From Pedobacter sp. PLR (lineage in GTDB: Bacteria > Bacteroidota > Bacteroidia > Sphingobacteriales > Sphingobacteriaceae), in assembly GCF_026239675.1 (NCBI RefSeq), contig NZ_JAPIVQ010000006.1:248001-312000 (forward strand): a DNA stretch of 64,000 nucleotides, read 5' to 3'. The position numbers were made by a program, and so were the translations under genes. Shown here piece by piece: positions 41,956 to 49,788 of the stretch (position 1 is the stretch's first letter; every line of letters starts with the position of its first letter). The notes under the pieces were generated by a model. It saw nothing but the letters and a program-made list of their open reading frames with translations, was not told where the DNA came from and searched no databases.

Positions 41956-43173
41956 ATGAATCCATACGAAAAAAAGCGCCGCTGGAAATTCTTCTTACTG
42001 TTTTTTGCCATCGTCATTGGCACTGCTTCTGTCTTATACAGCGATTTCTTCGTGAAAAAGATGGAACGCGAAGAAAGAATGCAATTTCAACTCTATGTAA
42101 AGGTGACTGAAAAGGCGCTTGCTATGTATGACGATGAAAATACCACTGACCTGATTGACATCATCAGAACGAATACCAAATTACCCATCATGATCATCAA
42201 TAGCGAAGGGACCATCCTCTCGTATAATGGTCTGGATTCTACGAAAACCAATTACGATTTCCAGAAAAATGACGGGAAGACTTATGATCCGGATTATTTT
42301 CTCAGAGAGCTGAATATCATGAAAAAGCAGCATCCGCCAACGCCCATTATCGGGCTTGACGAGACACGCTGGTACATTTATTACAAAGATTCGCCTACCT
42401 TAACGCAGCTGCGATATTTCCCATATATACAATTGGCCGTGATTGGGTTGTTCCTGCTCACCGCTTATGTAGCCTTTAGTTCCGCCAGAAAAGCAGAACA
42501 GGATCAGGTTTGGGTTGGTATGGCCAAAGAAACTGCCCACCAGTTGGGCACGCCGATTTCTTCGCTGATGGCCTGGGTAGAGCTGATGAAATCCCGCTTC
42601 AATGCAGAGGATGATCCGCTGATTGCCGAGATGGAAAATGACATCAAAAGATTAGAGGTCATCACGGACAGGTTCTCTAAAATCGGCTCAAAACCTATTG
42701 TAGAGGATCATGTCGTCTATACCGTGATCTATAATTTCGTAGCGTATTTTAAACTTCGTACCTCAGATAAGATCATTTTTAAAATTACCGGTGACGATCA
42801 GGTCCGGGCTTTACTGAATGTACCGTTGTTTGATTGGGTGATTGAAAACCTATTGAAAAATGCTGCCAATGCGATTGAAAACGAGGGTACCATCACGATC
42901 AACATCATTGAGAATTTAGCTAAGGAGGAGGTCTTTATCGATGTAACAGATACCGGAAGGGGCATCGCCAGATCGAAGTTCGACGCGGTTTTCCAACCCG
43001 GTTATACCACGCGGAAACGCGGTTGGGGTCTTGGACTATCCCTCACCAAAAGAATTATAGAGAACTATCATAACGGACAAATTTTTGTAAAAGAATCAGA
43101 GCTGGAAAAAGGAACCACTTTCCGCATCATTTTAAAAAGCAGTATAACTTATGAACCGACCTCAAACACATGA
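41956..43173 (+). CDS. Membrane sensor histidine kinase
   Basis: This 405-residue kinase has membrane helices at about 11-28 and 157-173 around a periplasmic sensor domain of about 130 residues (KLPIMIINSEGTILSYNG suggests a PAS/CACHE-like fold). The phospho-acceptor is H195 in AKETAHQLGTPISSL, followed by HATPase motifs VIENLLKNAANAIE, DTGRGI and KRGWGLGLSLTKRI. No response regulator gene is adjacent, so its partner is elsewhere. It overlaps the DinB gene by 23 bp, pointing to one transcript. Confidence 0.93.
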   Translation: MNPYEKKRRWKFFLLFFAIVIGTASVLYSDFFVKKMEREERMQFQLYVKVTEKALAMYDDENTTDLIDIIRTNTKLPIMIINSEGTILSYNGLDSTKTNYDFQKNDGKTYDPDYFLRELNIMKKQHPPTPIIGLDETRWYIYYKDSPTLTQLRYFPYIQLAVIGLFLLTAYVAFSSARKAEQDQVWVGMAKETAHQLGTPISSLMAWVELMKSRFNAEDDPLIAEMENDIKRLEVITDRFSKIGSKPIVEDHVVYTVIYNFVAYFKLRTSDKIIFKITGDDQVRALLNVPLFDWVIENLLKNAANAIENEGTITINIIENLAKEEVFIDVTDTGRGIARSKFDAVFQPGYTTRKRGWGLGLSLTKRIIENYHNGQIFVKESELEKGTTFRIILKSSITYEPTSNT

Positions 43174-43657
43174 GTACCCCGCCTGGGCGGAGACTTACAT
43201 CAGCAAAATTACAGGAGATGATATCCTGGGGATCTTAGAAAAACAGGCAACTGATTTTCCTGATTTCCTGAATAACCTGATCGAGAAGGCAGATTATGCC
43301 TATGCTCCGGGGAAATGGACCATCAAAGAGATGGCAGGACATATTGTAGATACAGAACGGATTCTGGTGTATCGCTTAACTTGTTTTGCCCGTGCAGAAC
43401 AACATGCTTTACCAGGATTTGAAGAAGATGATTATGTGGCCAATGCTCATTTTTCGGACCGCAGTCTGTTGAGTCTTTCCGAGGAATTCTCCTTATTGAG
43501 AAGGGCTAATTTATACTTGTTTAACTCTTTAAATGAGCATGAACTCAACCTCAGTGGTACGGCCTCAGAACGCCAGATTAGTGTTAGGGCTTTATTATTT
43601 GTCATTGCCGGACACGTGATTCACCATACTGGTATCATCGAAGAAAGGTATTTATAA
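43151..43657 (+). CDS. DinB family protein
   Basis: This 168-residue protein has the four-helix DinB fold. The metal-site histidines are in WTIKEMAGHIVDTERILVYRLTC and the C-terminal FVIAGHVIHHTGIIEERYL. Members of DinB/YfiT act in thiol-dependent or metal-dependent transfer reactions; the function of this one is unknown. The gene overlaps both neighbours (23 bp with the kinase, 1 bp with the thioesterase), so all three are one translationally coupled unit. Confidence 0.88.
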   Translation: MNRPQTHEYPAWAETYISKITGDDILGILEKQATDFPDFLNNLIEKADYAYAPGKWTIKEMAGHIVDTERILVYRLTCFARAEQHALPGFEEDDYVANAHFSDRSLLSLSEEFSLLRRANLYLFNSLNEHELNLSGTASERQISVRALLFVIAGHVIHHTGIIEERYL

Positions 43658-44082
43658 TGTGGTACTCAGAATTTACCGTAGCGGCCATAAACGACCGTCC
43701 GAAGAACCATTTAGGTGGCTTACTCGACATTCAGTTTACGGAAATCGGGGCTGATTTTTTAACGGCCACCATGCCCGTAGATGAGCGCACACATCAACCC
43801 GCCGGGATTTTGCATGGCGGAGCTTCTGTAGTGCTTGCAGAAACACTGGGCAGTATTGCATCCTATATGTGTATCAATCCGGAGAAATACATGGCGGTAG
43901 GCCTTGAAGTCAATGCCAACCATTTAAGACCAGTTAAAAGCGGACTCGTAACCGGTATTTGTAAACCCTTACATATTGGCGCGAAAACCCATGTCTGGGA
44001 AATAAAAATATACAATGATAAAGGCAAGATGAACTGCATTAGCCGTTTAACCGTCGCCGTTATCGCAAAGCCTCAAGTATAA
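43657..44082 (+). CDS. Hotdog-fold thioesterase, YdiI/PaaI type
   Basis: This 141-residue acyl-CoA thioesterase resembles E. coli YdiI (MenI): MPVDERTHQPAGILHGGASVVLAETLGSIASY contains the active-site HGG and catalytic Glu, followed by NANHLRPVKSG and KPLHIGAKTHVWEI. YdiI hydrolyses 1,4-dihydroxy-2-naphthoyl-CoA in menaquinone synthesis, which this quinone type would require, but related enzymes act on other aryl- or acyl-CoAs, so I give no gene symbol. The start overlaps the DinB stop. A terminator begins within the stop codon. Confidence 0.9.
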   Translation: MWYSEFTVAAINDRPKNHLGGLLDIQFTEIGADFLTATMPVDERTHQPAGILHGGASVVLAETLGSIASYMCINPEKYMAVGLEVNANHLRPVKSGLVTGICKPLHIGAKTHVWEIKIYNDKGKMNCISRLTVAVIAKPQV

Positions 44083-44102
44083 AGCCGGAACTCTCCGGCT
44101 TT
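44081..44102 (+). terminator. Terminator after the thioesterase gene
   Basis: AAAGCCGGA 44081-44089 and TCCGGCTTT 44094-44102 form a 9 bp stem with loop ACTC, followed by ATTTTTAA. It overlaps the stop codon. Confidence 0.85.
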
Positions 44103-44273
44103 ATTTTTAATTAAAATACAGCCTTTCTTACGCATTTAAAGCCTTTCCATGGCTGTCTTCAGGCATAACTGATTTTTTTTCATTTCTGCTGTAACCTGTT
44201 TCATTTTCATGCGGTCATAGCTTACAGAACATGAGTTCAACAAAACAGATTTTTAACACTAAATTTAAATAAA

Positions 44274-44636
44274 ATGGGACCAGAGATTTTAATACCTATC
44301 ACGTTTTTCCTTTGTACCACCGCCCTTGTTTTTGGCTTGAGGTATATGTCTAATAAAGAAAAAATGGCCATGATTGAGCGTGGCATGGAGCCTGGCCTGG
44401 CCAGACCAAGACCTGGCGCACCAACACCTTTTCTAAGTTTAAAATTCGGTTTATTATTAGTTGGCTTAGGAATAGGATTGTTAGTTGCCTTGTTTACGGT
44501 AAGAGCGATCGGAATTGGTGAGGAAGAAGGTGCTGCGGTGTTCTTTGGCTGTCTGAGTATTTTTGGAGGATTAGGCCTGATTATTTCTTATGTAATGGAG
44601 AAAAACTGGTTGGACAAGCAAAAGGACCTGATTTAA
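44274..44636 (+). CDS. DUF6249 domain-containing membrane protein
   Basis: This 120-residue protein has three hydrophobic segments (about 4-22, 55-76 and 86-107) with a short positively charged loop (RYMSNKEKMAMIERGMEPG) that is the DUF6249 signature. The function is not known. It lies 61 bp upstream of an ECF sigma/anti-sigma pair in the same direction and may belong to that unit, as such small membrane genes often do in this phylum. The 191 bp before it hold no other gene; I see only the preceding terminator and A/T-rich leader. Confidence 0.85.
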   Translation: MGPEILIPITFFLCTTALVFGLRYMSNKEKMAMIERGMEPGLARPRPGAPTPFLSLKFGLLLVGLGIGLLVALFTVRAIGIGEEEGAAVFFGCLSIFGGLGLIISYVMEKNWLDKQKDLI

Positions 44637-44697
44637 CCTCAACCAATCTAATTACCTCTTAAACTCTCTAAAAAAAGACGCAGGTCTACGAAAATAT

Positions 44698-45279
44698 ATG
44701 CAGCATAAGCAATCGGATATCGATTTAATTACTGAAGTCTTGTCGGGCAATACCGCGGTTTATGCCGAACTGGTAAAACGACATCAGCGCTTTGTATTTA
44801 CATTGGCCATGCGGTTTTCCAAAAGCAGGGAAGATGCGGAAGAGATTGCTCAGGATTGTTTCGTAAAAGCGTATAAAGCACTGGGCACCTATAAGCAGAC
44901 GGCAAAATTCTCGACCTGGTTATATACCATAACCTATACCACTTCCATGAGCTTTTTACGTAAAAGGCGCCTGGATGTACAATCCATCGACGACGAAAGC
45001 AGTGTCCTTCAACTGGAAAACCACAGCTCTGATTTCAATGCAGATCTGATAGAAAAAAAATCCGGTTATGTATACCTGAACCAGGCCATCGCACTATTGT
45101 CTGCCGACGATGCCAGTATCATTACCCTGTTTTATCAGGGAGAACAAAGCCTGGAGGAGATCGGAAAGACCCTCAATATGGAAAGCAATACGGTGAAAGT
45201 GAAATTACACCGTGCAAGGATCCGATTAAAAGAGAAATTACAATATTTGTTAAAAGACGAAGTAAAGGAGTTATTATGA
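44698..45279 (+). CDS. RNA polymerase ECF sigma factor
   Basis: This 193-residue protein has sigma region 2 (YAELVKRHQRFVFTLAMRFSKSREDAEEIAQDCFVKAYKAL, FSTWLYTITYTTSMSFLRKR) and region 4 (YQGEQSLEEIGKTLNMESNTVKVKLHRARIRLKEKL). The target promoters are unknown. Its stop overlaps the anti-sigma candidate start by 4 bp, the usual coupling of such pairs. The gene is a second, sequence-distinct ECF sigma in the window (the other is at 20133). Confidence 0.94.
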   Translation: MQHKQSDIDLITEVLSGNTAVYAELVKRHQRFVFTLAMRFSKSREDAEEIAQDCFVKAYKALGTYKQTAKFSTWLYTITYTTSMSFLRKRRLDVQSIDDESSVLQLENHSSDFNADLIEKKSGYVYLNQAIALLSADDASIITLFYQGEQSLEEIGKTLNMESNTVKVKLHRARIRLKEKLQYLLKDEVKELL

Positions 45280-45779
45280 TCAGCATGGAAGAAGAAATCT
45301 GGGATTATATTGATGGGAACAGCAGTGCCGGACAGCGCTTGCTTGTGGAAGCTAAAATGGCCTCAGATCCTGTTTACCGTTCCTTATACGAGGAATTACT
45401 GGAAATCAATACCCAAATGGCAGGGATGGATCTGGAAGAACCTTCTATGTCATTTACCAGGAATGTGATGGAACAGGTAAAGCTGGAAATCGCACCGGTA
45501 TCGCTGAAGACGAAAGTTGATAAGCGCATTATTTACAGTATCTCCGCATTTTTCATCTGCGCGATGCTGGGGATTATGGGTTATGTAGTCGCCAACAGCA
45601 ATTTTAGTTTTGAAGGGTTCAAATCCACTCACTTTTTGTCAACCGGAGCACTGAACTTTAGTAAAATGATAAGCCCAACCTTTATCAAAATATTCCTTTT
45701 TGTAGACTTATTATTGGCCTTAGCTTACCTGGACGGCTTTCTGAGGAGAAAACGCGCACATCACCCACAAAATGGCTAA
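45276..45779 (+). CDS. Membrane protein, putative anti-sigma factor
   Basis: This 167-residue protein has an N-terminal cytoplasmic helical region (EEEIWDYIDGNSSAGQRLLVEAKMASDPVYRSLYEE), which resembles the sigma-binding part of anti-sigma factors, and two membrane helices (about 85-106 and 135-153) joined by a short outer loop. The position after an ECF sigma gene and the 4 bp overlap are the basis for the anti-sigma call. No zinc motif is seen. A terminator follows. Confidence 0.75.
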   Translation: MISMEEEIWDYIDGNSSAGQRLLVEAKMASDPVYRSLYEELLEINTQMAGMDLEEPSMSFTRNVMEQVKLEIAPVSLKTKVDKRIIYSISAFFICAMLGIMGYVVANSNFSFEGFKSTHFLSTGALNFSKMISPTFIKIFLFVDLLLALAYLDGFLRRKRAHHPQNG

Positions 45780-45798
45780 GAGAAAGCCCTGAAATGAA

Positions 45799-45829
45799 AA
45801 ATGCCAGATCAGTTGATGATCCGGCATTT
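45799..45829. terminator. Terminator after the ECF pair
   Basis: AAATGCC-A-GATCA at 45799-45811 pairs with TGATC-C-GGCATTT at 45817-45829, a 12 bp stem with one mismatch. It lies between the sigma operon and the convergent DUF2911 gene. Confidence 0.78.
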
Positions 45830-45848
45830 CCGTATATGTTTTGTGTTT

Positions 45849-46403
45849 TTATTTGAATATAACCGGCAATTCAACTACCGTTTTATCCCAGGCAATGACC
45901 AGATTTGCACCTTCCGGCTGTGGATTAAAGGTCATAGATAAAGTCTCTACAGGCTTTTCCATTTTCTTAACCGGCACCTTTACCCGAATCACATCTTGTG
46001 CTTCATTATAGGTATAAGCACCCCAACGGTCAGTTTGCTTATTGAGAATCATCGTCCATTTGTCCTTTTCAGGAATCGCAAACAAACTATAACTTCCTTT
46101 TTTTATCTTTTTACCACCAATCACCACGTTCTTAAAGAACTTGATTTCTGTAGCTTCATTGGCTCCCAATCGCCAAACCTTACCGTACTGTTCGAGAACA
46201 CCGAAAATATCGCGTCCTTTTCTTGCGGGTCTGGAATAGACAACCTTTACCACCGGATTGGAATCATCTTTAGCTTTAGCCACATTTAAGGGGTAGTAAA
46301 GAATATCCGCCGGACTAGGATCTACTGCTGGCAGTTTATATTCCTGTGCTTGAGAAAACGTAGCGTAGAGCGCCAACATTGCGATTAAGCAGAATCTTTT
46401 CAT
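45849..46403 (-). CDS. Secreted DUF2911 domain protein
   Basis: This 184-residue protein has a signal peptide (MKRFCLIAMLALYATFSQAQ) and one DUF2911 domain: VVKVVYSRPARKGRDIFG, GKVWRLGANEATEIKFFKNV and GSYSLFAIPEKDKWTMILNK. The family is common in Bacteroidota and of unknown function; it is expected in the periplasm or outside. It lies 23 bp downstream of a small membrane protein gene and may be cotranscribed with it. Confidence 0.9.
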   Translation of the reverse strand: MKRFCLIAMLALYATFSQAQEYKLPAVDPSPADILYYPLNVAKAKDDSNPVVKVVYSRPARKGRDIFGVLEQYGKVWRLGANEATEIKFFKNVVIGGKKIKKGSYSLFAIPEKDKWTMILNKQTDRWGAYTYNEAQDVIRVKVPVKKMEKPVETLSMTFNPQPEGANLVIAWDKTVVELPVIFK

Positions 46404-46426
46404 AGGAAATAAACGTATTTAAAGTA

Positions 46427-46609
46427 CTAGTATTCGCGGCCTTTAACTATACCGTTAAGGAACATTGCTGATATAATGAAACCGATAATTCCACCTAATA
46501 CAGACCATAAGAATGCGCCTGAAATTATTGCTGCAGTTAAAGTCCCGAAAAACAGGCCTAAAACATAATATACCCAATCAAAACTGTTGTTATTTTCTTC
46601 GTTAGTCAT
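46427..46609 (-). CDS. Small hydrophobic membrane protein
   Basis: This 60-residue protein has two closely spaced membrane helices (about 13-33 WVYYVLGLFFGTLTAAIISGA and 36-53 SVLGGIIGFIISAMFLNG), an acidic N-terminus (MTNEENNNSFD) and a basic tail (GIVKGREY). No family is recognised. Its own -7 box at 46629-46636 supports it as a real gene. Confidence 0.7.
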   Translation of the reverse strand: MTNEENNNSFDWVYYVLGLFFGTLTAAIISGAFLWSVLGGIIGFIISAMFLNGIVKGREY

Positions 46610-46628
46610 TTTTAATATACTTAGGCCC

Positions 46629-46636
46629 CAAAGATA
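46629..46636 (-). promoter_or_regulatory. Candidate -7 box (TATCTTTG) for the small membrane gene
   Basis: CAAAGATA on the plus strand reads TATCTTTG on the minus strand, 19 bp upstream of the ATG at 46609. Confidence 0.45.
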
Positions 46637-46752
46637 TTGATTTATTTCAAAATAGGAAGCAGCATCGGAAGAAGTATCACCCTCCTATCCAGTTAAATAT
46701 TGTCAGGACTGTGTCAATTAAGACAGGTGTTCTCCTCCGGCACTACAACTAT

Positions 46753-46764
46753 TCAATCGATTGA
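46753..46764. promoter_or_regulatory. Candidate TetR operator, 12 bp palindrome
   Basis: TCAATCGATTGA is a perfect palindrome that ends 1 bp before the -7 box of the efflux operon. A repressor bound here would block RNA polymerase. TetR autoregulation from such sites is common in the family; the specific sequence is not known. Confidence 0.5.
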
Positions 46765-46765
46765 T

Positions 46766-46773
46766 TAATTTTG
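46766..46773 (+). promoter_or_regulatory. Candidate -7 box (TAATTTTG) for the TetR-efflux operon
   Basis: TAATTTTG fits TAnnTTTG and is 17 bp upstream of the ATG at 46791. Confidence 0.5.
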
Positions 46774-46790
46774 ATGCGTCAAATTTAGAA

Positions 46791-47417
46791 ATGGAAAAAG
46801 CAGATAAAAAAGCGGACATTCTGGAAGCCGCAGAGCGATTGTTCACAGAATTGGGTTATGAAGGCACTTCTACCCGTCAAATCGCGAAAGAATCAGGGGC
46901 CAACATGTCTATGATCAACTACTACTTTGGATCCAAGGAAGGAGTTTTCATGGAAATCATGTCCAAAAGGATCTTCGGCTTCAATGAGCAGCTCCTCAGC
47001 ATCAGCCAGGACAAGCTCTCCCACATGGAAAAATTACTGAAAGTAGTTGAAAACTATGCCACGCGGATTTTGTGCAACCCCGGGTTACATAAAATGATGC
47101 ATAGAGAGCTGACCCTTTCCCAGCGTCCGGAAATGTTTTTGAAAGTCAAAAACTCCATGGCAAACAACCTGGTCGTGATCGAAAAGATCATTGATGAAGG
47201 CATCGATGAAGGTAGTTTCCGCCCTGTAGATGTCAGAATGCTTATCGCTACAGTGATGGGTACCATTAGTAATGTGGCCATTTCTCCGGCAAAAATCACC
47301 TATGGTACTACCCTCGACATCAACATCGAGGAAGACAAAGCCCTGATTATCGAACGTCTGATTGCCCACCTAAAAGACCTCCTAACTGTGTATTTAACTC
47401 CCAATAATGATAAATAA
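46791..47417 (+). CDS. TetR/AcrR family transcriptional regulator
   Basis: This 208-residue regulator has the TetR N-terminal HTH (ADILEAAERLFTELGYEGTSTRQIAKESGANMSMINYYFGSKEGVFMEIM) and a helical ligand-binding C-terminal domain (LHKMMHRELTLSQRPEM). The ATG at 46791 is used because the TTG at 46761 lies upstream of the predicted transcription start. It leads the efflux operon and probably represses it through the palindrome at 46753-46764. Its stop overlaps the TolC gene start by 11 bp. Confidence 0.93.
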   Translation: MEKADKKADILEAAERLFTELGYEGTSTRQIAKESGANMSMINYYFGSKEGVFMEIMSKRIFGFNEQLLSISQDKLSHMEKLLKVVENYATRILCNPGLHKMMHRELTLSQRPEMFLKVKNSMANNLVVIEKIIDEGIDEGSFRPVDVRMLIATVMGTISNVAISPAKITYGTTLDINIEEDKALIIERLIAHLKDLLTVYLTPNNDK

Positions 47418-48720
47418 AATCAAGTTCAGCGTCATCGCATTGCTCCTGCCCGGAATGCTTTACGCGCAAAACACCAAAAACCTGAGCTTATCGGAGGCCA
47501 TACAGCTCGGCATTGAAAACAGCAAAAACCTCAGGCGTTCGCAAAACAAGATCGATGCGGCCATCAATCAGCTGAGTATCGCCAAAGACATGGCGCTTCC
47601 CACTGCTGAGGCTTCATTCCTTTACAACCATGCAGAAATCCCTACAAATCAACTGGTTATTGGCGGTGCTGATCCCATCAACCTGCCAAGACGTGCAGAT
47701 GCTTTTGTAGGAACAGCCAGCGTAAAAGAGCTGATCTATGGCGGCGGAAAGCTAAGGTATGCGGAAGAATCCACCCGTCTGTTGACGGAAGTGGCCAGAT
47801 TAGATGCGGATAAAGATAAGGAGGAGATCAGCTATGCGGTGATCAACACTTATTTCTCGCTTTACAAAATCATCCAGAGCAAAAAGGTGATTGCGCAAAA
47901 TCTGGAGTCTATCGCAGGTCAGCTGAAACAAGCAGAAAGGTTTTTTAGCCAGGGTATCGTCACCAAAAATGATGTGCTCAGGTTCCAGTTGCAACAAGCA
48001 AATGTCTCGCTAACGGACATGGAAATTGAGAACAACCGAAAGATTTTAAACTACAACCTGGACGTGTTACTGGGCATCAGTGAAGACACGCAGCTGTTGC
48101 CGGTAGATCCTACCGCCAACCTACAGGTTCTTCCTTCTTTAAGTAGTTATATGGATGCTGCTTTTGTAAGCCGCCAGGAACTGAAACAGTTCGACATCAG
48201 GAACAAAGTGGCCGATGTGAATATCAAATCGGTGAAAGCCAATACGCTACCTACGGTAGGCATCGGTGCTGATTTGTATTACATCAATCCAAGCGGTTCT
48301 TTTATCCCGCCAAACCACCAGTTTTTAGTACCCATGACGCTTGGTGCCAGCATTTCCTGGAATATCGGTACACTTTGGACCAATAAACACAAAGTAACCG
48401 ACGCCAGAATCCAGCAAAAGGATATCGAGCTTCAAAAAGACGTCTTTTCGGATCAGGTAAAAACAGAGGTGAACAGAAACTATCAAAACTACCAGTTGTC
48501 GGTCAATAAGATTAAGGTCTTAGAAACTTCTATCGCTCAGGCCACGGAAAACGACAAGTTACTGGCTTCAAAATACAAGAACAATGTGGCTTCTGCCATT
48601 GATAGAATTGATGCAGAAACACTTTTATACCAGGCAAAGATCAATCTTGAATTGGCAAAGGCGGATGCCGGACTAGCCTATTACACCTTATTAAAATCAA
48701 CAGGGAAGATATCCCTTTAA
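47407..48720 (+). CDS. TolC family outer membrane efflux protein
   Basis: This 437-residue protein has a signal peptide (FSVIALLLPGMLYAQ) and two repeats of the outer-membrane efflux domain with long helices (LSLSEAIQLGIENSKNLRRSQNKIDAA; QAERFFSQGIVTKNDVLRFQLQQANVSL; KYKNNVASAIDRIDAETLLYQAKINLELA). It should form the outer-membrane channel of the tripartite pump with the next two genes. It overlaps the TetR gene, and the HlyD gene begins 20 bp after it. Confidence 0.93.
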   Translation: MINKIKFSVIALLLPGMLYAQNTKNLSLSEAIQLGIENSKNLRRSQNKIDAAINQLSIAKDMALPTAEASFLYNHAEIPTNQLVIGGADPINLPRRADAFVGTASVKELIYGGGKLRYAEESTRLLTEVARLDADKDKEEISYAVINTYFSLYKIIQSKKVIAQNLESIAGQLKQAERFFSQGIVTKNDVLRFQLQQANVSLTDMEIENNRKILNYNLDVLLGISEDTQLLPVDPTANLQVLPSLSSYMDAAFVSRQELKQFDIRNKVADVNIKSVKANTLPTVGIGADLYYINPSGSFIPPNHQFLVPMTLGASISWNIGTLWTNKHKVTDARIQQKDIELQKDVFSDQVKTEVNRNYQNYQLSVNKIKVLETSIAQATENDKLLASKYKNNVASAIDRIDAETLLYQAKINLELAKADAGLAYYTLLKSTGKISL

Positions 48721-48740
48721 AAACCTTTATACAAGTACCA

Positions 48741-49784
48741 ATGGAAACTGAAAAGAAAAAAAAGAACATCGTAATCCCGATCATATTGGCAGTATTGATC
48801 ATCCTGGGCGGGATATTTGGCGTAAAAGAGTTCATTTATTACAGTAAACACGTAGATACCGATGATGCACAGATTGATGGCGATATCAGTCCGGTAGTTG
48901 CACGTGTGGGCGGTTACGTAAAAGACATCAATTTTGAAGAAAACACGCTTGTAAAGGAGGGTGATGTGCTGGTTAAACTAGACGACAGCGACTATAAAGT
49001 GAGGCTGGAACAAGCCCAGGCTGGTCAGCTCGGTGCAAGTGCAGGTGTAGGTGTTTCTGAATCCCAGATTGCCGCTACCGCAGCAAATACCAGTACCGCC
49101 AAAGCAAATATTGAAGCGGCAAGGGTGAAATTATCCTTAGCGCAAAAAGATTATGCACGTTATGCAAATCTGGTAAAAGACGGCTCGATTACGCAACAGC
49201 AATTTGATCAGGCAAAAGCACAGAAAGAATCTGCGGAAGCCGCTTTCGCCGCTGCAAACGACCAGTATGCCGCAGCAGTAAAGCAGGTTGGCACTACACA
49301 ATCTCAATTGGCAGTAAGCCATAATGGGGTTACCCAACGCCAGTCGGATGTGGATTTCGCAAAATTACAACTGTCTTATACTGATATCAAAGCACCTGCA
49401 ACCGGTATCGTTTCTAAAAAGAACGTACAGAAAGGTCAGTTGGTTCAGGCCGGTCAATCCCTGTTTTCTATTGTGAATGACAACAGCATCTATGTGACTG
49501 CAAATTTCAAAGAAACACAGCTGGAAGACATCAAACCAGGCTTAAAAGTTAAAGTAGCAGTGGATGCTTATCCAAATGCCGAAGTAGCAGGCGAAGTATA
49601 CAATTTCGCGCCGATAACGGGTGCTAAAGGTTCTCTTCTTCCTCCGGATAATGCCACAGGAAATTTCGTAAAAGTAGTACAACGTATTCCGGTAAAGATC
49701 AAAATTACCAACGCTCCTAAAGATATTCTGGCCAAACTTCGTCCGGGAATGAGTGTAAAAGTTTCCGTTTCTATAAAAGACTAA
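48741..49784 (+). CDS. HlyD/EmrA family membrane fusion protein
   Basis: This 347-residue periplasmic adaptor has one N-terminal membrane helix (NIVIPIILAVLIILGGIFGV), the lipoyl-like half-motif YSKHVDTDDAQIDGDISPVVARVGGYVKDI, an Ala/Gln-rich coiled coil (about 90-185, AQAGQLGASAGVGVS to AAVKQVGTTQSQLA), and the second half-motif LSYTDIKAPATGIVSKKNVQKGQLVQAG. The beta-barrel is near the C-terminus. It links the EmrB pump to TolC. It ends 4 bp before the EmrB gene. Confidence 0.94.
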   Translation: METEKKKKNIVIPIILAVLIILGGIFGVKEFIYYSKHVDTDDAQIDGDISPVVARVGGYVKDINFEENTLVKEGDVLVKLDDSDYKVRLEQAQAGQLGASAGVGVSESQIAATAANTSTAKANIEAARVKLSLAQKDYARYANLVKDGSITQQQFDQAKAQKESAEAAFAAANDQYAAAVKQVGTTQSQLAVSHNGVTQRQSDVDFAKLQLSYTDIKAPATGIVSKKNVQKGQLVQAGQSLFSIVNDNSIYVTANFKETQLEDIKPGLKVKVAVDAYPNAEVAGEVYNFAPITGAKGSLLPPDNATGNFVKVVQRIPVKIKITNAPKDILAKLRPGMSVKVSVSIKD

Positions 49785-49788
49785 CAAG

